DNA of 64,000 nucleotides from assembly GCA_020636255.1 (NCBI GenBank), contig JACJYE010000003.1, forward strand, positions 487,799 through 551,798. Reading direction: 5' to 3'. Below are positions 1-7,493 of the stretch, piece by piece. This DNA comes from Lewinellaceae bacterium. GTDB lineage: Bacteria; Bacteroidota; Bacteroidia; Chitinophagales; Saprospiraceae. Position 1 is the stretch's first letter, and each line of letters begins with the position of its first letter. A model generated the notes under the pieces. That model did no database searches. It was not told where the DNA came from and worked only from the letters and a program-made list of their open reading frames with translations. The translations under genes were made by a program, and so were the position numbers.

Positions 1-2031
1 GGATTCGGCTCCCGGCACGAACTCTCCGTTCATCCTGAAGTCGATGCCCGTCACGTAACCCGTGGCATCATTCTGCCCGGAATAACGGATGCGGACGTTC
101 TCGATATCATAAGACACCAGGTCCCAGAGATGCTTATAATAAGCTTCGGTGATAAAGCGGAACTTCTTGGGATTCTGTTTGCCGAGGTAAAAATCGAGGG
201 TGAAGCCCCCTAGGATATGGGCGGATTTCTGCGCTTTCAGATCGGTATTGACCGAGCCGTCGGGGGCACGAAGCTCGCGGTAGAAGGGCGGCTGGAAATA
301 ATAACCGCCGGCCAGGCGATAAGAAATATCGGTCTTACCGGCCAGGGGTTTGTACAGAAGCTGAGCACGCGGCGATACCAGGAGTTCTTCGTTCAGATCC
401 CAGTAGGAGGCGCGTACGCCCAGGGTAAAGCGGTATTCGCTTTTGCTTTCCCGGCGGAAGGTGTAGGTGTCCTGCACATAAGCGGAAAAGCGCAGGGAAT
501 TCAGCTCGTTGCGGGTTTTGAGCACGTTGAAAAGCAGCACTTCGGTGGTATCATAAGGCAGGGAATACCCGGCCGAATCGAGGCGTTCCCATTCATTGAT
601 CAGGTCGTTGATCTGCTCGCTCTGCATTTTGGCGCTCCAGGCCACGAAGTGGCTGCTGGTGATTTCCGGGTCGTCGTGGCTGCCCTGCAGTTCGATGCCT
701 CCTTTATGCTCGAAATTGGCCACCTGCAGGTTCAGGAAGTTGCGCACGTATTGTTGCTGGGTGCCGGTACCCAGTTCGGCGAGCACTTCTCCGAAGTTGT
801 CGCTGCCCAGGCCCGTTTCGATCTGCCGCAGGCTATAGCGCCCGATGATGTCAAAGCGTTCGTTCTCATCGCTGCGGAAGGCCGAAGCCAGGAATTTGAG
901 GAAGTAGGGGTTGTGCCGGCGGTCGGGCAGGTAGGTCAGCGACAGGCCGCCCATGGCGGTGGTGAAGTCGTCGATCTCCTGGCCGTCGAACAGGCTGTAC
1001 AGCTCCAGCGCGAAGTTGATCAGGCCCAGTGCCGTGCTGCGTTCGGTGGGGCGAAAACGGTATTCGCTCCGGTTGTAATTGGCCAGCAGCCCAATCTGCC
1101 AGTCGCGGTTGAGGTCGTAGGTGAGGTAGGCCTGTATATCGGAAAAGTTGGGCACATATTCGCCCTGCACATCGAGGGTGCCCAGCAGGTAGCGGGTAGT
1201 TTTGTAGCGGGCGCCCGCCAGGTAGCGGAACTTGCGGTAGCCCTCCTTATCGGCATTGAGGCTCCCTTCTACGTGGGCCGAGCCGCCGAGGAAGCTCATG
1301 CCCACCGAAGCGCGCAGGCTGTCGGGGCGCTTGTAGCGCACGTCCAGCACCGACGACATCTTATCGCCGTACTTGGCCTCGAAACCACCGGAGGAGAACG
1401 ACAGGTCGCGGATCAGGTCGATATTGGGGAAAGTGAGGCCTTCCTGCTGGCCGGCGCGGATGAGCTGAGGCCGGTATATCTCAAAATCGTTGACATAGAC
1501 CAGGTTCTCGTCGTAGTTGCCGCCGCGCACGTTGTACTGTGAGCTCAGCTCGCCGCCGGTACCGCTACTGGTGCCCAGGGCGATATGCGGCAGCAGGCTC
1601 TCCAGGTTGCCCGTTGTCGTGGGCAGCAACTTAAGCTGTTCCACCCCTTCCCGGATAATACCGGAATCTTCGATCTTGCTCTCCCGGACGATGACTTCCA
1701 GGTCGGAGGCTACGGGCGCCAGGCCCACGTCCACCTGCCTGGTGCTCAGGGCGGGCATGGGTTCGGCTTCCACCACTGCTTCGCGGTAGCCGACCCGGGA
1801 AAAGACGAGTGTAAAAGGCTCGTTGGCCGGCACGACGATGCTGTAGCGGCCATTGGTGCTCGACTCCACCGCCCGGTTCGTGCCTTTGATGTAAATGGTG
1901 GCAAACTCGATCGGGTTGTCCGTCACGGCATCGGTGACGATGCCGGTGATGCTGGCGCGGGGGCTCTCCTGGGCGTGCAGGGCAAAACAGGCTGTGAAGG
2001 CCAGGAAGAGCGTGATATATCGTTGCTTCAT
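1..2031 (-). CDS. TonB-dependent receptor, N-terminal part (runs off window start)
   Basis: An open frame on the minus strand starts with ATG at 2031 and has no stop before base 1, so 677 codons are visible and the C-terminal barrel strands are missing. The protein begins with a signal peptide (MKQRYITLFLAFTACFALHA), then a CarboxypepD_reg-like beta-sandwich (ITGIVTDAVTDNPIEFATIY, about residues 27-110). A plug domain follows with motifs such as QYNVRGGNYDENLVYVNDF and DLSFSSGGFEAKYGDKMSS, then alternating barrel strands. This is the usual layout of Bacteroidota outer-membrane receptors that take up siderophores, vitamins or glycans with TonB energy. No SusD-like partner lies beside it, so the substrate cannot be named. 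The large plus-strand frame over 217-1542 is a shadow of this gene. Confidence 0.9.
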   Translation of the reverse strand, partial: MKQRYITLFLAFTACFALHAQESPRASITGIVTDAVTDNPIEFATIYIKGTNRAVESSTNGRYSIVVPANEPFTLVFSRVGYREAVVEAEPMPALSTRQVDVGLAPVASDLEVIVRESKIEDSGIIREGVEQLKLLPTTTGNLESLLPHIALGTSSGTGGELSSQYNVRGGNYDENLVYVNDFEIYRPQLIRAGQQEGLTFPNIDLIRDLSFSSGGFEAKYGDKMSSVLDVRYKRPDSLRASVGMSFLGGSAHVEGSLNADKEGYRKFRYLAGARYKTTRYLLGTLDVQGEYVPNFSDIQAYLTYDLNRDWQIGLLANYNRSEYRFRPTERSTALGLINFALELYSLFDGQEIDDFTTAMGGLSLTYLPDRRHNPYFLKFLASAFRSDENERFDIIGRYSLRQIETGLGSDNFGEVLAELGTGTQQQYVRNFLNLQVANFEHKGGIELQGSHDDPEITSSHFVAWSAKMQSEQINDLINEWERLDSAGYSLPYDTTEVLLFNVLKTRNELNSLRFSAYVQDTYTFRRESKSEYRFTLGVRASYWDLNEELLVSPRAQLLYKPLAGKTDISYRLAGGYYFQPPFYRELRAPDGSVNTDLKAQKSAHILGGFTLDFYLGKQNPKKFRFITEAYYKHLWDLVSYDIENVRIRYSGQNDATGYVTGIDFRMNGEFVPGAES

Positions 2032-2207
2032 AAGATTTATCGTGCAATTTTTACGGAATACCCGGGAGCAGGCCCTGCGGATGCAACCCACAGTATCCAC
2101 AGTTATAATATCCATAGCATCCCCCAAAGGAGCTCTGCACGAATGCTGTTTTACGAAGGAAAAACAGATTCGGCCGCTAAAATTATCATTTTTTATGGAA
2201 GAACTGC

Positions 2208-2882
2208 TCAGACGAACTTCCGCAGTTCGCCGCCGATCTCTTTCATCCGGCGGATCGTATCGGCGGGGTCGGAAGCTTTAAAGATGCTGCTACCGGCCAC
2301 GAGCACGTCGGCGCCGGCCTGAAGCAGGGTTTCGGCATTCTGCAGGCCCACCCCGCCATCGATCTCGATAAGAGCATGGGCGTTGTGTATGGTGAGCATA
2401 TCGCGCAGCCGGCGCACCTTGGGGATGGTGTTGTAAATGAACTTCTGGCCGCCAAAACCGGGGTTGACCGACATAGCCAGGATGAGGTCGACGTCTTCGG
2501 CCACTTCTTCCAAAGCGGCGGCGGGGGTATGCGGGTTGAGCGCCACGCCCGCTTTCGCGCCCGTTTCCTTGATCTGGTGGATCACCCGGTGCAGGTGGGT
2601 GCAGGCTTCATAATGAACGGTGATAACATCGGCGCCTGCTTCGCGGAATGCTTCCACGTACCGCTCCGGCTCCACGATCATCAGGTGTACGTCCAGCGGT
2701 TTTGCCGACATCTTTTTAGCCGCCTGGATGACGAGCATGCCAAAAGTGATGTTCGGGACGAAGCGGCCGTCCATCACATCCAGGTGCAGCCAGTCGGCCT
2801 GGCTGTCGTTGACCATTTGAATTTCCTCCCTGAGGCGGGTGAAATCGGCGGCGAGAAGAGAAGGAGCGACCAGATGTTTCAT
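2208..2882 (-). CDS. rpe: Ribulose-phosphate 3-epimerase
   Basis: The 224-residue protein matches Rpe in length and motifs: APSLLAADF at the N-terminus, the metal-binding segment HLDVMDGRFVPNITFG, DVHLMIVEPERY, and the phosphate-binding end EIDGGV...GADVLVAGSSIF. It interconverts ribulose-5-phosphate and xylulose-5-phosphate in the cytoplasmic pentose phosphate pathway. The frame stays open up to 3056, but the added 58 residues read through a terminator hairpin and a palindromic repeat and have no family counterpart. The ATG at 2882 (MKHLVAPSL) is therefore taken as the start. The gene stands alone, divergent from nothing nearby on its 5' side and tail-on to the TonB receptor's promoter region. 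Confidence 0.95.
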   Translation of the reverse strand: MKHLVAPSLLAADFTRLREEIQMVNDSQADWLHLDVMDGRFVPNITFGMLVIQAAKKMSAKPLDVHLMIVEPERYVEAFREAGADVITVHYEACTHLHRVIHQIKETGAKAGVALNPHTPAAALEEVAEDVDLILAMSVNPGFGGQKFIYNTIPKVRRLRDMLTIHNAHALIEIDGGVGLQNAETLLQAGADVLVAGSSIFKASDPADTIRRMKEIGGELRKFV

Positions 2883-2897
2883 GCTGCGAAGGTAGGT

Positions 2898-2952
2898 ATA
2901 CCCGCGACGTTTGGCAAACGTCGCGGGTATAAAAACAAACGTCGCGGGTATA
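2898..2952. repeat. Palindromic repeat upstream of rpe
   Basis: A perfect 16-bp inverted repeat, ATACCCGCGACGTTTG at 2898-2913 and its complement at 2915-2930, is separated by one base. A further direct copy of the right arm lies at 2936-2952. It sits in the rpe leader 15 bases before the ATG. It could form a very strong hairpin in the transcript; the extra copy suggests a repetitive intergenic element rather than a dedicated regulator. Confidence 0.7.
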
Positions 2953-2955
2953 AAT

Positions 2956-2984
2956 AAAAAAACCGGCCCATAAGTGGGCCGGTT
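2956..2984 (-). terminator. Rho-independent terminator, minus strand
   Basis: A perfect 10-bp stem (AACCGGCCCA at 2961-2970, complement at 2975-2984) with a 4-base loop is followed on the minus strand by seven T residues. It lies 74 bases upstream of the rpe start and would end any transcript entering from higher coordinates. Confidence 0.75.
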
Positions 2985-3016
2985 CCAAAAGAGCTTTGAG
3001 AGGCTATCTACATACC

Positions 3017-3045
3017 AAAAAAAGAGGGTATCCTTCGATACCCTC
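3017..3045 (-). terminator. Rho-independent terminator, minus strand
   Basis: A 9-bp perfect stem (GAGGGTATC at 3024-3032, complement at 3037-3045) with loop CTTC is followed on the minus strand by seven T residues (3023-3017). No protein gene precedes it on this strand for 950 bases, which suggests it ends a non-coding transcript. Confidence 0.75.
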
Positions 3046-3240
3046 GAAAGATTCATGAGATTATAATTGCATTCGTGGGATTACATGCCAAAAGCAATAC
3101 AACTTAAAAAAACAGTGGATTATAATTTGTTAGCAGCAAGTCGTATGCTTATCTTTATGAGATTGTGATTTGTTATCAGGCGCCAGTTGAACTTTCAAAA
3201 TTTCCTTTCCAACTGATCACAATACAAATGTCGCTTTATC
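3017..3240 (-). ncRNA. Candidate non-coding RNA 1 ending at terminator 3017-3045
   Basis: There is no plausible ORF here, but the minus strand ends in a clear intrinsic terminator. Its 3' part shares two blocks with a second candidate 550 bases away: CTGCTAACAAATT (3124-3136) and AATTATAATCTCATGA (3053-3068), in the same order and at similar spacing before a terminator. This points to two related small RNAs or RNA leaders. I recognise no known RNA family, and the 5' boundary is a guess. Confidence 0.3.
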
Positions 3241-3557
3241 TTCCCTCCATGTGAAGTACAATTTATAGGAATACTGGAATAACAGTCAGCTATGCGTTTA
3301 TTTCAATACATTGAACATCAATAACTTACGCTTGAAGAAACGAAAGCGTGCTGGTTTTTTTAAACAATTGTTCGTCGTTTCCCACCCTTTTTTTGCCGTT
3401 TTTTCTCCAAAAAAAATGCCAAAAAAAAATTTAGCTACCCTTTCCGGCAGCCAGAAAAGTGACTTTGCCCGGTTTTCAGCCGGTATTTCCGGGAAGCCGG
3501 AGGCCTTACTGCAGATGTTTGGTAAACGGGAATGAAACATTAGAGGAGCAGGGGCGT

Positions 3558-3595
3558 AAAAAAAAGGGTGGCGCAAAACGTTGCGACACCCTTTT
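3558..3595 (-). terminator. Rho-independent terminator, minus strand
   Basis: AAAAGGGTG (3562-3570) pairs with CACCCTTTT (3587-3595), and the stem continues inward with CGCAA/TTGCG after one mismatch. On the minus strand it is followed by eight T residues (3565-3558). Like the terminator at 3017-3045, it has no protein gene upstream on its strand. Confidence 0.7.
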
Positions 3596-3890
3596 CTACG
3601 CACTCATGAGATCATAATTCGAACTGCCTTTAATATTCATAGGGCATAAGGCAGGGCCGGAAAGAACCGGCAATGTCCAAGGACGAATTTGTTAGTAGTT
3701 TGCGCCGAGGGGCCTAAAGGGCAGTATCGGGCTCAACGCAGATAGTTGCTAGGCCTTCCGGCCGATGTTTGAGGAATTACAGCTTGCTAGTACCGAGTCA
3801 CGCTTTACGAAGTTGGCGCTGTAAATAACTGTGATAGTGTTTCATCGTGAACTTGTAACAAAAGTCGAAAAAAAAACAGGGGATTATAAG
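3558..3890 (-). ncRNA. Candidate structured non-coding RNA 2 ending at terminator 3558-3595
   Basis: About 300 bases with no credible ORF but with several short hairpins on the minus strand (CGGCCGGAAGGCC near 3760; GCCGGTTCTTTCCGGC near 3660) run into a strong terminator. The blocks CTACTAACAAATT (3686-3698) and AATTATGATCTCATGA (3604-3619) are near-copies of blocks in candidate 1. A 15-codon reading frame (ATG near 3843) is possible but unconvincing. I do not recognise 6S, tmRNA, SRP or RNase P signatures. The rest of the 2883-4008 gap shows nothing else. Confidence 0.3.
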
Positions 3891-4008
3891 TACATTTTTG
3901 TATAATTCTGTTTAATTTGCCATGCCTAAAAAAATCACAAACTACTGATTGACAACACGATAATACAAAAATAACAACACCCAACTGGGTCCTTCAATAT
4001 TATCTGAT

Positions 4009-5466
4009 ATGGAACAAAGCCGACTGGCAAAACACTTACAGGCCCTTAGCCCCCGCAACCGGGAGCGGTTCCGGCAGTTCGTGAACTCGCCCTACTTCAA
4101 TCAGCATGAAAAAACAGCAGAACTGCTAAGCCTGGTGCTGGATTGCATCGATTCGAAACCCGAGGGGCTGACCAAAAAATACGTCTTTCGGAAATTGTTC
4201 CCGGGGCAGCCATACGAAGAGCAGCAGGTGCACAACCTCATGTCCTACCTGCGGAAGTTATATCTCCGCTTCATGGCCTACGAACACCTCGAACAACGCA
4301 GGTACCACGAAAAACTCTATACCCTGGAGGCCGCCTACAACAGCCATCAGTTCGATATCCTGACCAACCGCGGGAAGCAACTGCAGAAGAAACTGCGGGA
4401 AGATGCGGTACACGACAGCGATTACTTCTTTACCTACTACCGTCTCAACCACGCCCTCGGGTATTACAGCGGCCACTATTTCGACCGTTCGGAAACGGAG
4501 TCCCTGCAGCAGATGCTGGACAACCTGGATAAATATTACATTGTCGAGAAACTGCGCAACTGCTGCCACCTCACGGCCAACTCCATCATGATGAACACCT
4601 CCTACGACTTCCACCTGCTGGAAGAACTGCTGGGGTATGTCGAAAGTAACTGGCAGCTGTACGAGCCAGAACTATCCATCGTGATGTATTACACCATCCT
4701 GATGAGCCTGAGGCATGGCGACCACCCGCAGCACTACCAACTCCTGAAAAAAATACTGTCGGGCGAGATGGGCCGCCTGTCGGATGACGAAGGCCGCGAC
4801 CTGTATAGCTTCTCCTACAACTACTGTATCCGGATGATCAATGCCGGCTACAATGAATACCAGGCCGAGTTGTTCCAGCTCTATCGGCAAGGCCTCAAAC
4901 AAGGGCTGCTGCTGGAAAAAGGCATGATCTCGGAATGGGACTATAAAAACATCGCCACCCTGGGCGCCAGCCTCCGGGAGTTCGAATGGACCGAACAATT
5001 CCTGAACGAATACCGCGAAAAGCTGCCGCCTCACCGCCAGGAGAACGCTTACAACTACAACCTGGGCAACCTGTACTACAACAAAAAAATGTACAATGAC
5101 GCCCTGTCAGCCCTGCTCCTGGTGCAGTTTACCGACGTGAAGTACCACCTCAGCACGACCTTCCTCCTGTTGCGCACCTACTATGCCCTCAAGGATACGG
5201 AAGCCCTGTTGTCGCTGATCGAGACTTTCCGCATCTACGTCATCCGCAACCGAAAGATCACGGCCGAGCAAAAGCGCGGTTATACTAACTTCCTGCGCTT
5301 TGCCCGCAGGCTCGTCGTGTTGAAGCACCATGCCTCCACCTACTCCAAAAAAGCACTGGACGAAGAACTGTCCAGCCTGGCTAAAAAGATAGAGGGGGCT
5401 CCCAACGTCATCAACAAATACTGGTTGCTGGAAGAGTGCCGGGTAGAAGCCGCTGCACAGGCGTGA
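4009..5466 (+). CDS. Helical-repeat protein of unknown function (485 aa)
   Basis: The ATG at 4009 opens a 485-residue, mostly helical, charged and Tyr/Leu-rich protein without signal peptide or membrane segments, so it should be cytoplasmic. Regular leucines and the pattern of paired helices (for example YNYNLGNLYYNKKMYNDALSA at about 345-365) suggest TPR-like or other alpha-solenoid repeats in the second half. The N-terminal 120 residues (LSPRNRERFRQFVNSPYFNQ onward) resemble a winged or bundle domain I cannot name. It is monocistronic and faces the small membrane protein genes at 5494-6104. No enzymatic motif is visible; a scaffold or regulatory role is only a guess. Confidence 0.8.
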   Translation: MEQSRLAKHLQALSPRNRERFRQFVNSPYFNQHEKTAELLSLVLDCIDSKPEGLTKKYVFRKLFPGQPYEEQQVHNLMSYLRKLYLRFMAYEHLEQRRYHEKLYTLEAAYNSHQFDILTNRGKQLQKKLREDAVHDSDYFFTYYRLNHALGYYSGHYFDRSETESLQQMLDNLDKYYIVEKLRNCCHLTANSIMMNTSYDFHLLEELLGYVESNWQLYEPELSIVMYYTILMSLRHGDHPQHYQLLKKILSGEMGRLSDDEGRDLYSFSYNYCIRMINAGYNEYQAELFQLYRQGLKQGLLLEKGMISEWDYKNIATLGASLREFEWTEQFLNEYREKLPPHRQENAYNYNLGNLYYNKKMYNDALSALLLVQFTDVKYHLSTTFLLLRTYYALKDTEALLSLIETFRIYVIRNRKITAEQKRGYTNFLRFARRLVVLKHHASTYSKKALDEELSSLAKKIEGAPNVINKYWLLEECRVEAAAQA

Positions 5467-5493
5467 GCCCCTGCGCTCCGCGCTGCCTGCTCC

Positions 5494-5856
5494 TCATGCC
5501 CAGCCTTTTTTCTGAAAAAAATAATACCCCAGCCCTCCTGCAAAATAGGCCGCCACATCCCATGCGTCGGCCGTAAATGCAACGGAAAGGCGGGGGAAAA
5601 GCCATTCGGAAACCACTGCGACAAATGCCGTAGCGATCCAGATATCGCCCGCCGACAGAGCCCTTTTACCAAACAACCAGCGCTGCTGTAGCTGAAGCCC
5701 CGGCAGCAGCAGAGGCATACACAACAGGTTGTCGAGATATCCATCGGCAAGCGGGACGGAGATGCGCAATACTTTCTGGCTGAGCTGATGGCCGATGAAC
5801 AACGCCAGGCTCAGGAGAAAAACAGGGCTTCGAAAGGACGAGTGGGCCGGCCGCAT
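5494..5856 (-). CDS. Small integral membrane protein (VanZ-like size), unknown function
   Basis: A 120-residue protein with three or four hydrophobic segments (SPVFLLSLALFIGHQL; YLDNLLCMPLLLPGL; DIWIATAFVAVVSEWLFP; AAYFAGGLGYYFF) ends in a basic tail. I chose the ATG at 5856. A TTG at 5871 that overlaps the stop of the preceding gene would add five residues and allow translational coupling. It is the second gene of a two-gene minus-strand unit whose promoter region holds the TetR-type operators at 6149-6193. Its role is unknown; control by a TetR repressor suggests a membrane or stress function, which is inference. Confidence 0.75.
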   Translation of the reverse strand: MRPAHSSFRSPVFLLSLALFIGHQLSQKVLRISVPLADGYLDNLLCMPLLLPGLQLQQRWLFGKRALSAGDIWIATAFVAVVSEWLFPRLSVAFTADAWDVAAYFAGGLGYYFFQKKGWA

Positions 5857-5867
5857 TAAGTGCGCCT

Positions 5868-6104
5868 TCAAAGCACCGCTGCAAACGCGATGGCCAGCCC
5901 GATCAGCAAAAAGGGAGATAACACGATCATAATAACAATACCCATAAAACGCAGGATCAGTTTTCCGGCGATCACCAGGGTGCTGTCCTCTTCGCGGACA
6001 GCGACAAAACTGTCGAAGGATTCGTAGGCCTGCCGGGCCTCTTTCATCGCGCCGGCAGTAAGCTTATTGCCTTCTGGTTGTACATTACGGTTCTCTTCTG
6101 CCAT
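5868..6104 (-). CDS. Small membrane-anchored protein, first gene of TetR-controlled unit
   Basis: 78 residues starting with ATG at 6104 (a TTG two codons upstream is less likely). The first 50 residues are polar, and the last 30 form one or two hydrophobic helices (ILRFMGIVIMIVLSPFLLIG, then LAIAFAAVL at the very C-terminus), as in tail-anchored or hairpin membrane proteins. The downstream gene begins at its stop codon. The promoter is probably TACATTTG (6161-6154, minus strand), which lies inside one of two operators shared with the divergent tetR gene. No family recognised. Confidence 0.75.
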   Translation of the reverse strand: MAEENRNVQPEGNKLTAGAMKEARQAYESFDSFVAVREEDSTLVIAGKLILRFMGIVIMIVLSPFLLIGLAIAFAAVL

Positions 6105-6148
6105 GATCAATCGGGTTAATCGTTAAGGTTTTTGGTGTGGCCTAAATT

Positions 6149-6193
6149 TAGAACAAATGTACTAGGTTTTATGCGATTAGCACAAGTGTTCTA
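6149..6193. promoter_or_regulatory. Paired TetR operators overlapping the divergent promoter
   Basis: Two 16-bp near-palindromes of the form TAGnACAnnTGTnCTA occur at 6149-6164 (TAGAACAAATGTACTA) and 6178-6193 (TAGCACAAGTGTTCTA), 29 bp centre to centre. The first contains a minus-strand TAnnTTTG element (6161-6154). The second overlaps the expected -33 region. Binding by the adjacent TetR-family protein would block transcription of the small membrane protein genes and probably its own gene. Confidence 0.75.
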
Positions 6194-6202
6194 AATTGTT
6201 TT

Positions 6203-6210
6203 TATCTTTG
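6203..6210 (+). promoter_or_regulatory. Probable -7 element (TATCTTTG) of the tetR gene
   Basis: TATCTTTG matches the Bacteroidota TAnnTTTG consensus, ten bases downstream of the second operator and 64 bases before the tetR ATG. No good TTTG -33 box precedes it. Confidence 0.5.
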
Positions 6211-6274
6211 GGACAACGGCCTTCGTCGATTTTTTATCCGGCCAGAGGAACAAGGCTGCCACTGAACAGAGCAG

Positions 6275-6886
6275 ATGACCACAAAAGAACGCATACTGGA
6301 AGCGGCACTCCGGCAGTTCAACAAGATCGGGGCAGGGCAGGCTACGCTGCGCAGCATTGCCGACGAAGTAGGCATCAGCCACGGCAACCTCTGCTACCAC
6401 TTTCGCAACACGGACGCGCTGATCGAGGCCCTGTACGGCCGCCTGGTGGCAGAGATCGACGAGCAGGTTTTTCAACGGTATGCCGAAATAAACCTGGATA
6501 ATATGGCCAGCTCGGTAGAAACCACCTACCGGCTGTTGTACAAATACCGCTTCCTCCTGGCCGATCTCGTGCCCATCACCCGGCGCATCGGCAGCCTGCG
6601 CGGGCAGTTCAGGGAGCTGATGCGCCTTCGGCGCACCCAGTTCCATGAGGCCTTCCGGCAGCTCATCGGCCAGGGTATGATGCGGGAGGAATGGGCGCCC
6701 GGCCTATACGGCCACCTCATCACCAATATGCTCATCCTGGGCGACAACTGGATACCCAACGCGGAGATCCATTTCGATGAAAAAGGAGAAGCGGTAGTGC
6801 GCTACTACGTGGAAGCTTTCCTAGCCATGATCATCCCCTACCTGACAGAAGCGGGTTTGGCTAAATATAGGCAAACGGTGACTTAA
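6275..6886 (+). CDS. TetR/AcrR-family transcriptional regulator
   Basis: 203 residues with an N-terminal TetR helix-turn-helix (ILEAALRQFNKIGAGQATLR, then SIADEVGISHGNLCYHFRNT, residues 6-46) and an all-helical ligand-binding domain. Such dimers repress neighbouring genes until a small molecule binds. Two matching 16-bp palindromes lie directly upstream, between this gene and the divergent membrane-protein unit, so autoregulation and repression of that unit are likely. The ligand is not predictable. The gene's stop codon overlaps by a few bases the convergent end of a broken restriction endonuclease. Confidence 0.92.
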   Translation: MTTKERILEAALRQFNKIGAGQATLRSIADEVGISHGNLCYHFRNTDALIEALYGRLVAEIDEQVFQRYAEINLDNMASSVETTYRLLYKYRFLLADLVPITRRIGSLRGQFRELMRLRRTQFHEAFRQLIGQGMMREEWAPGLYGHLITNMLILGDNWIPNAEIHFDEKGEAVVRYYVEAFLAMIIPYLTEAGLAKYRQTVT

Positions 6887-7050
6887 TGGAGTGAAGGTGT
6901 CCTATCTGGTAAAAACACCTGAAGTCTGTCGCCAGGGACAATGATAACCCCTGCTTCTATGTCTCCACTTTGTATACTATTTCGGAGATGAACGATATCT
7001 CGGATTAACAAATCACTCCTAGCTGATACTTGTATTTCTACAGATATTAC
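6883..7050 (-). pseudogene. C-terminal fragment of a type II restriction endonuclease (BglII/BstYI-like)
   Basis: In a second minus-strand frame, about 50 codons end at TAA 6885-6883 and read EIQVSARSDLLIRDIVHLRN, then a GDIEAGVIIVPGDRLQVFL segment. This resembles the late core of BglII/BamHI-fold enzymes, where an acidic/IEIQ strand is followed by a helix and a strand-loop of the form IDvGvIIvP..ReL. There is no start codon, because the rest of the gene is gone. It is joined at about 7048, out of frame, to the front of a methyltransferase. The family call comes from motif memory only. Confidence 0.45.
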
Positions 7051-7324
7051 CGAATCTGATATTTAATTCAGGTGTAGCATATAAAAAAAATGCGCCACCT
7101 TCTTTCAAGACTCTGCAACATTCTTGTATCCAATCAATACACCATGCAAAATATTCTTCATTACTTTTACTATCATCATAGCCATTTTTATAATCCTTCC
7201 CAATATTGAATGGAGGATCTGCAAAGATGCAATCAATTGAGTTATCCTTAATGAATGGTAAAATATTGAGGCAATCCTCTTGGAATAGGATACCCCTATG
7301 TGTTGTTAAATATTCAGGAGGCAT
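7019..7324 (-). pseudogene. N-terminal fragment of a DNA methyltransferase
   Basis: 101 codons from ATG 7324. Motif IV (CIFADPPFNIGKDY) and the following region (WIQECCRVLKEGGAFFLYA) are those of beta-class adenine/cytosine-N4 DNA methyltransferases, which normally run 250-350 residues with an SAM-binding FxGxG motif downstream. The homologous sequence stops at about ELNIRFG. The last nine codons are out-of-frame endonuclease sequence. The fragment therefore cannot be active. Local base composition is much more AT-rich than the neighbours, as expected of acquired R-M genes. Confidence 0.75.
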
Positions 7325-7493
7325 ACTTTTTTAACAAAAATAAACAAAATGTTTGCAATAAAAAACATTTTTTATCCCGTCAAAAACGAAACCCTCACAG
7401 GCTATCTCTTAGAAAGAGAGAGCTAAACAAAGCCTTTAAAGGCCAAAAACCAGGAGGTTGCACCAGAATATCTTATAAATATAAAAATAACTT

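Noticed and set aside
217..1542. 441-codon plus-strand ORF
   Set aside because: It is antisense to the clear TonB receptor, has no recognisable domain, and has the composition expected of a shadow of a GC-rich gene.
2883..3056. 58-residue N-terminal extension of Rpe
   Set aside because: It would translate through a terminator stem and a palindromic repeat, and Rpe proteins start at the MKHLVAPSL-type sequence.
3298..3603. Short ORFs of 101 and 74 codons in the 3.3-3.6 kb gap
   Set aside because: They overlap a terminator hairpin, are low-complexity Lys/Phe-rich from A/T runs, and resemble no protein.
3558..3890. RNase P, tmRNA, SRP or 6S RNA in the structured stretch
   Set aside because: None of the conserved signatures of these RNAs could be found on either strand, so it is only listed as an unnamed candidate.
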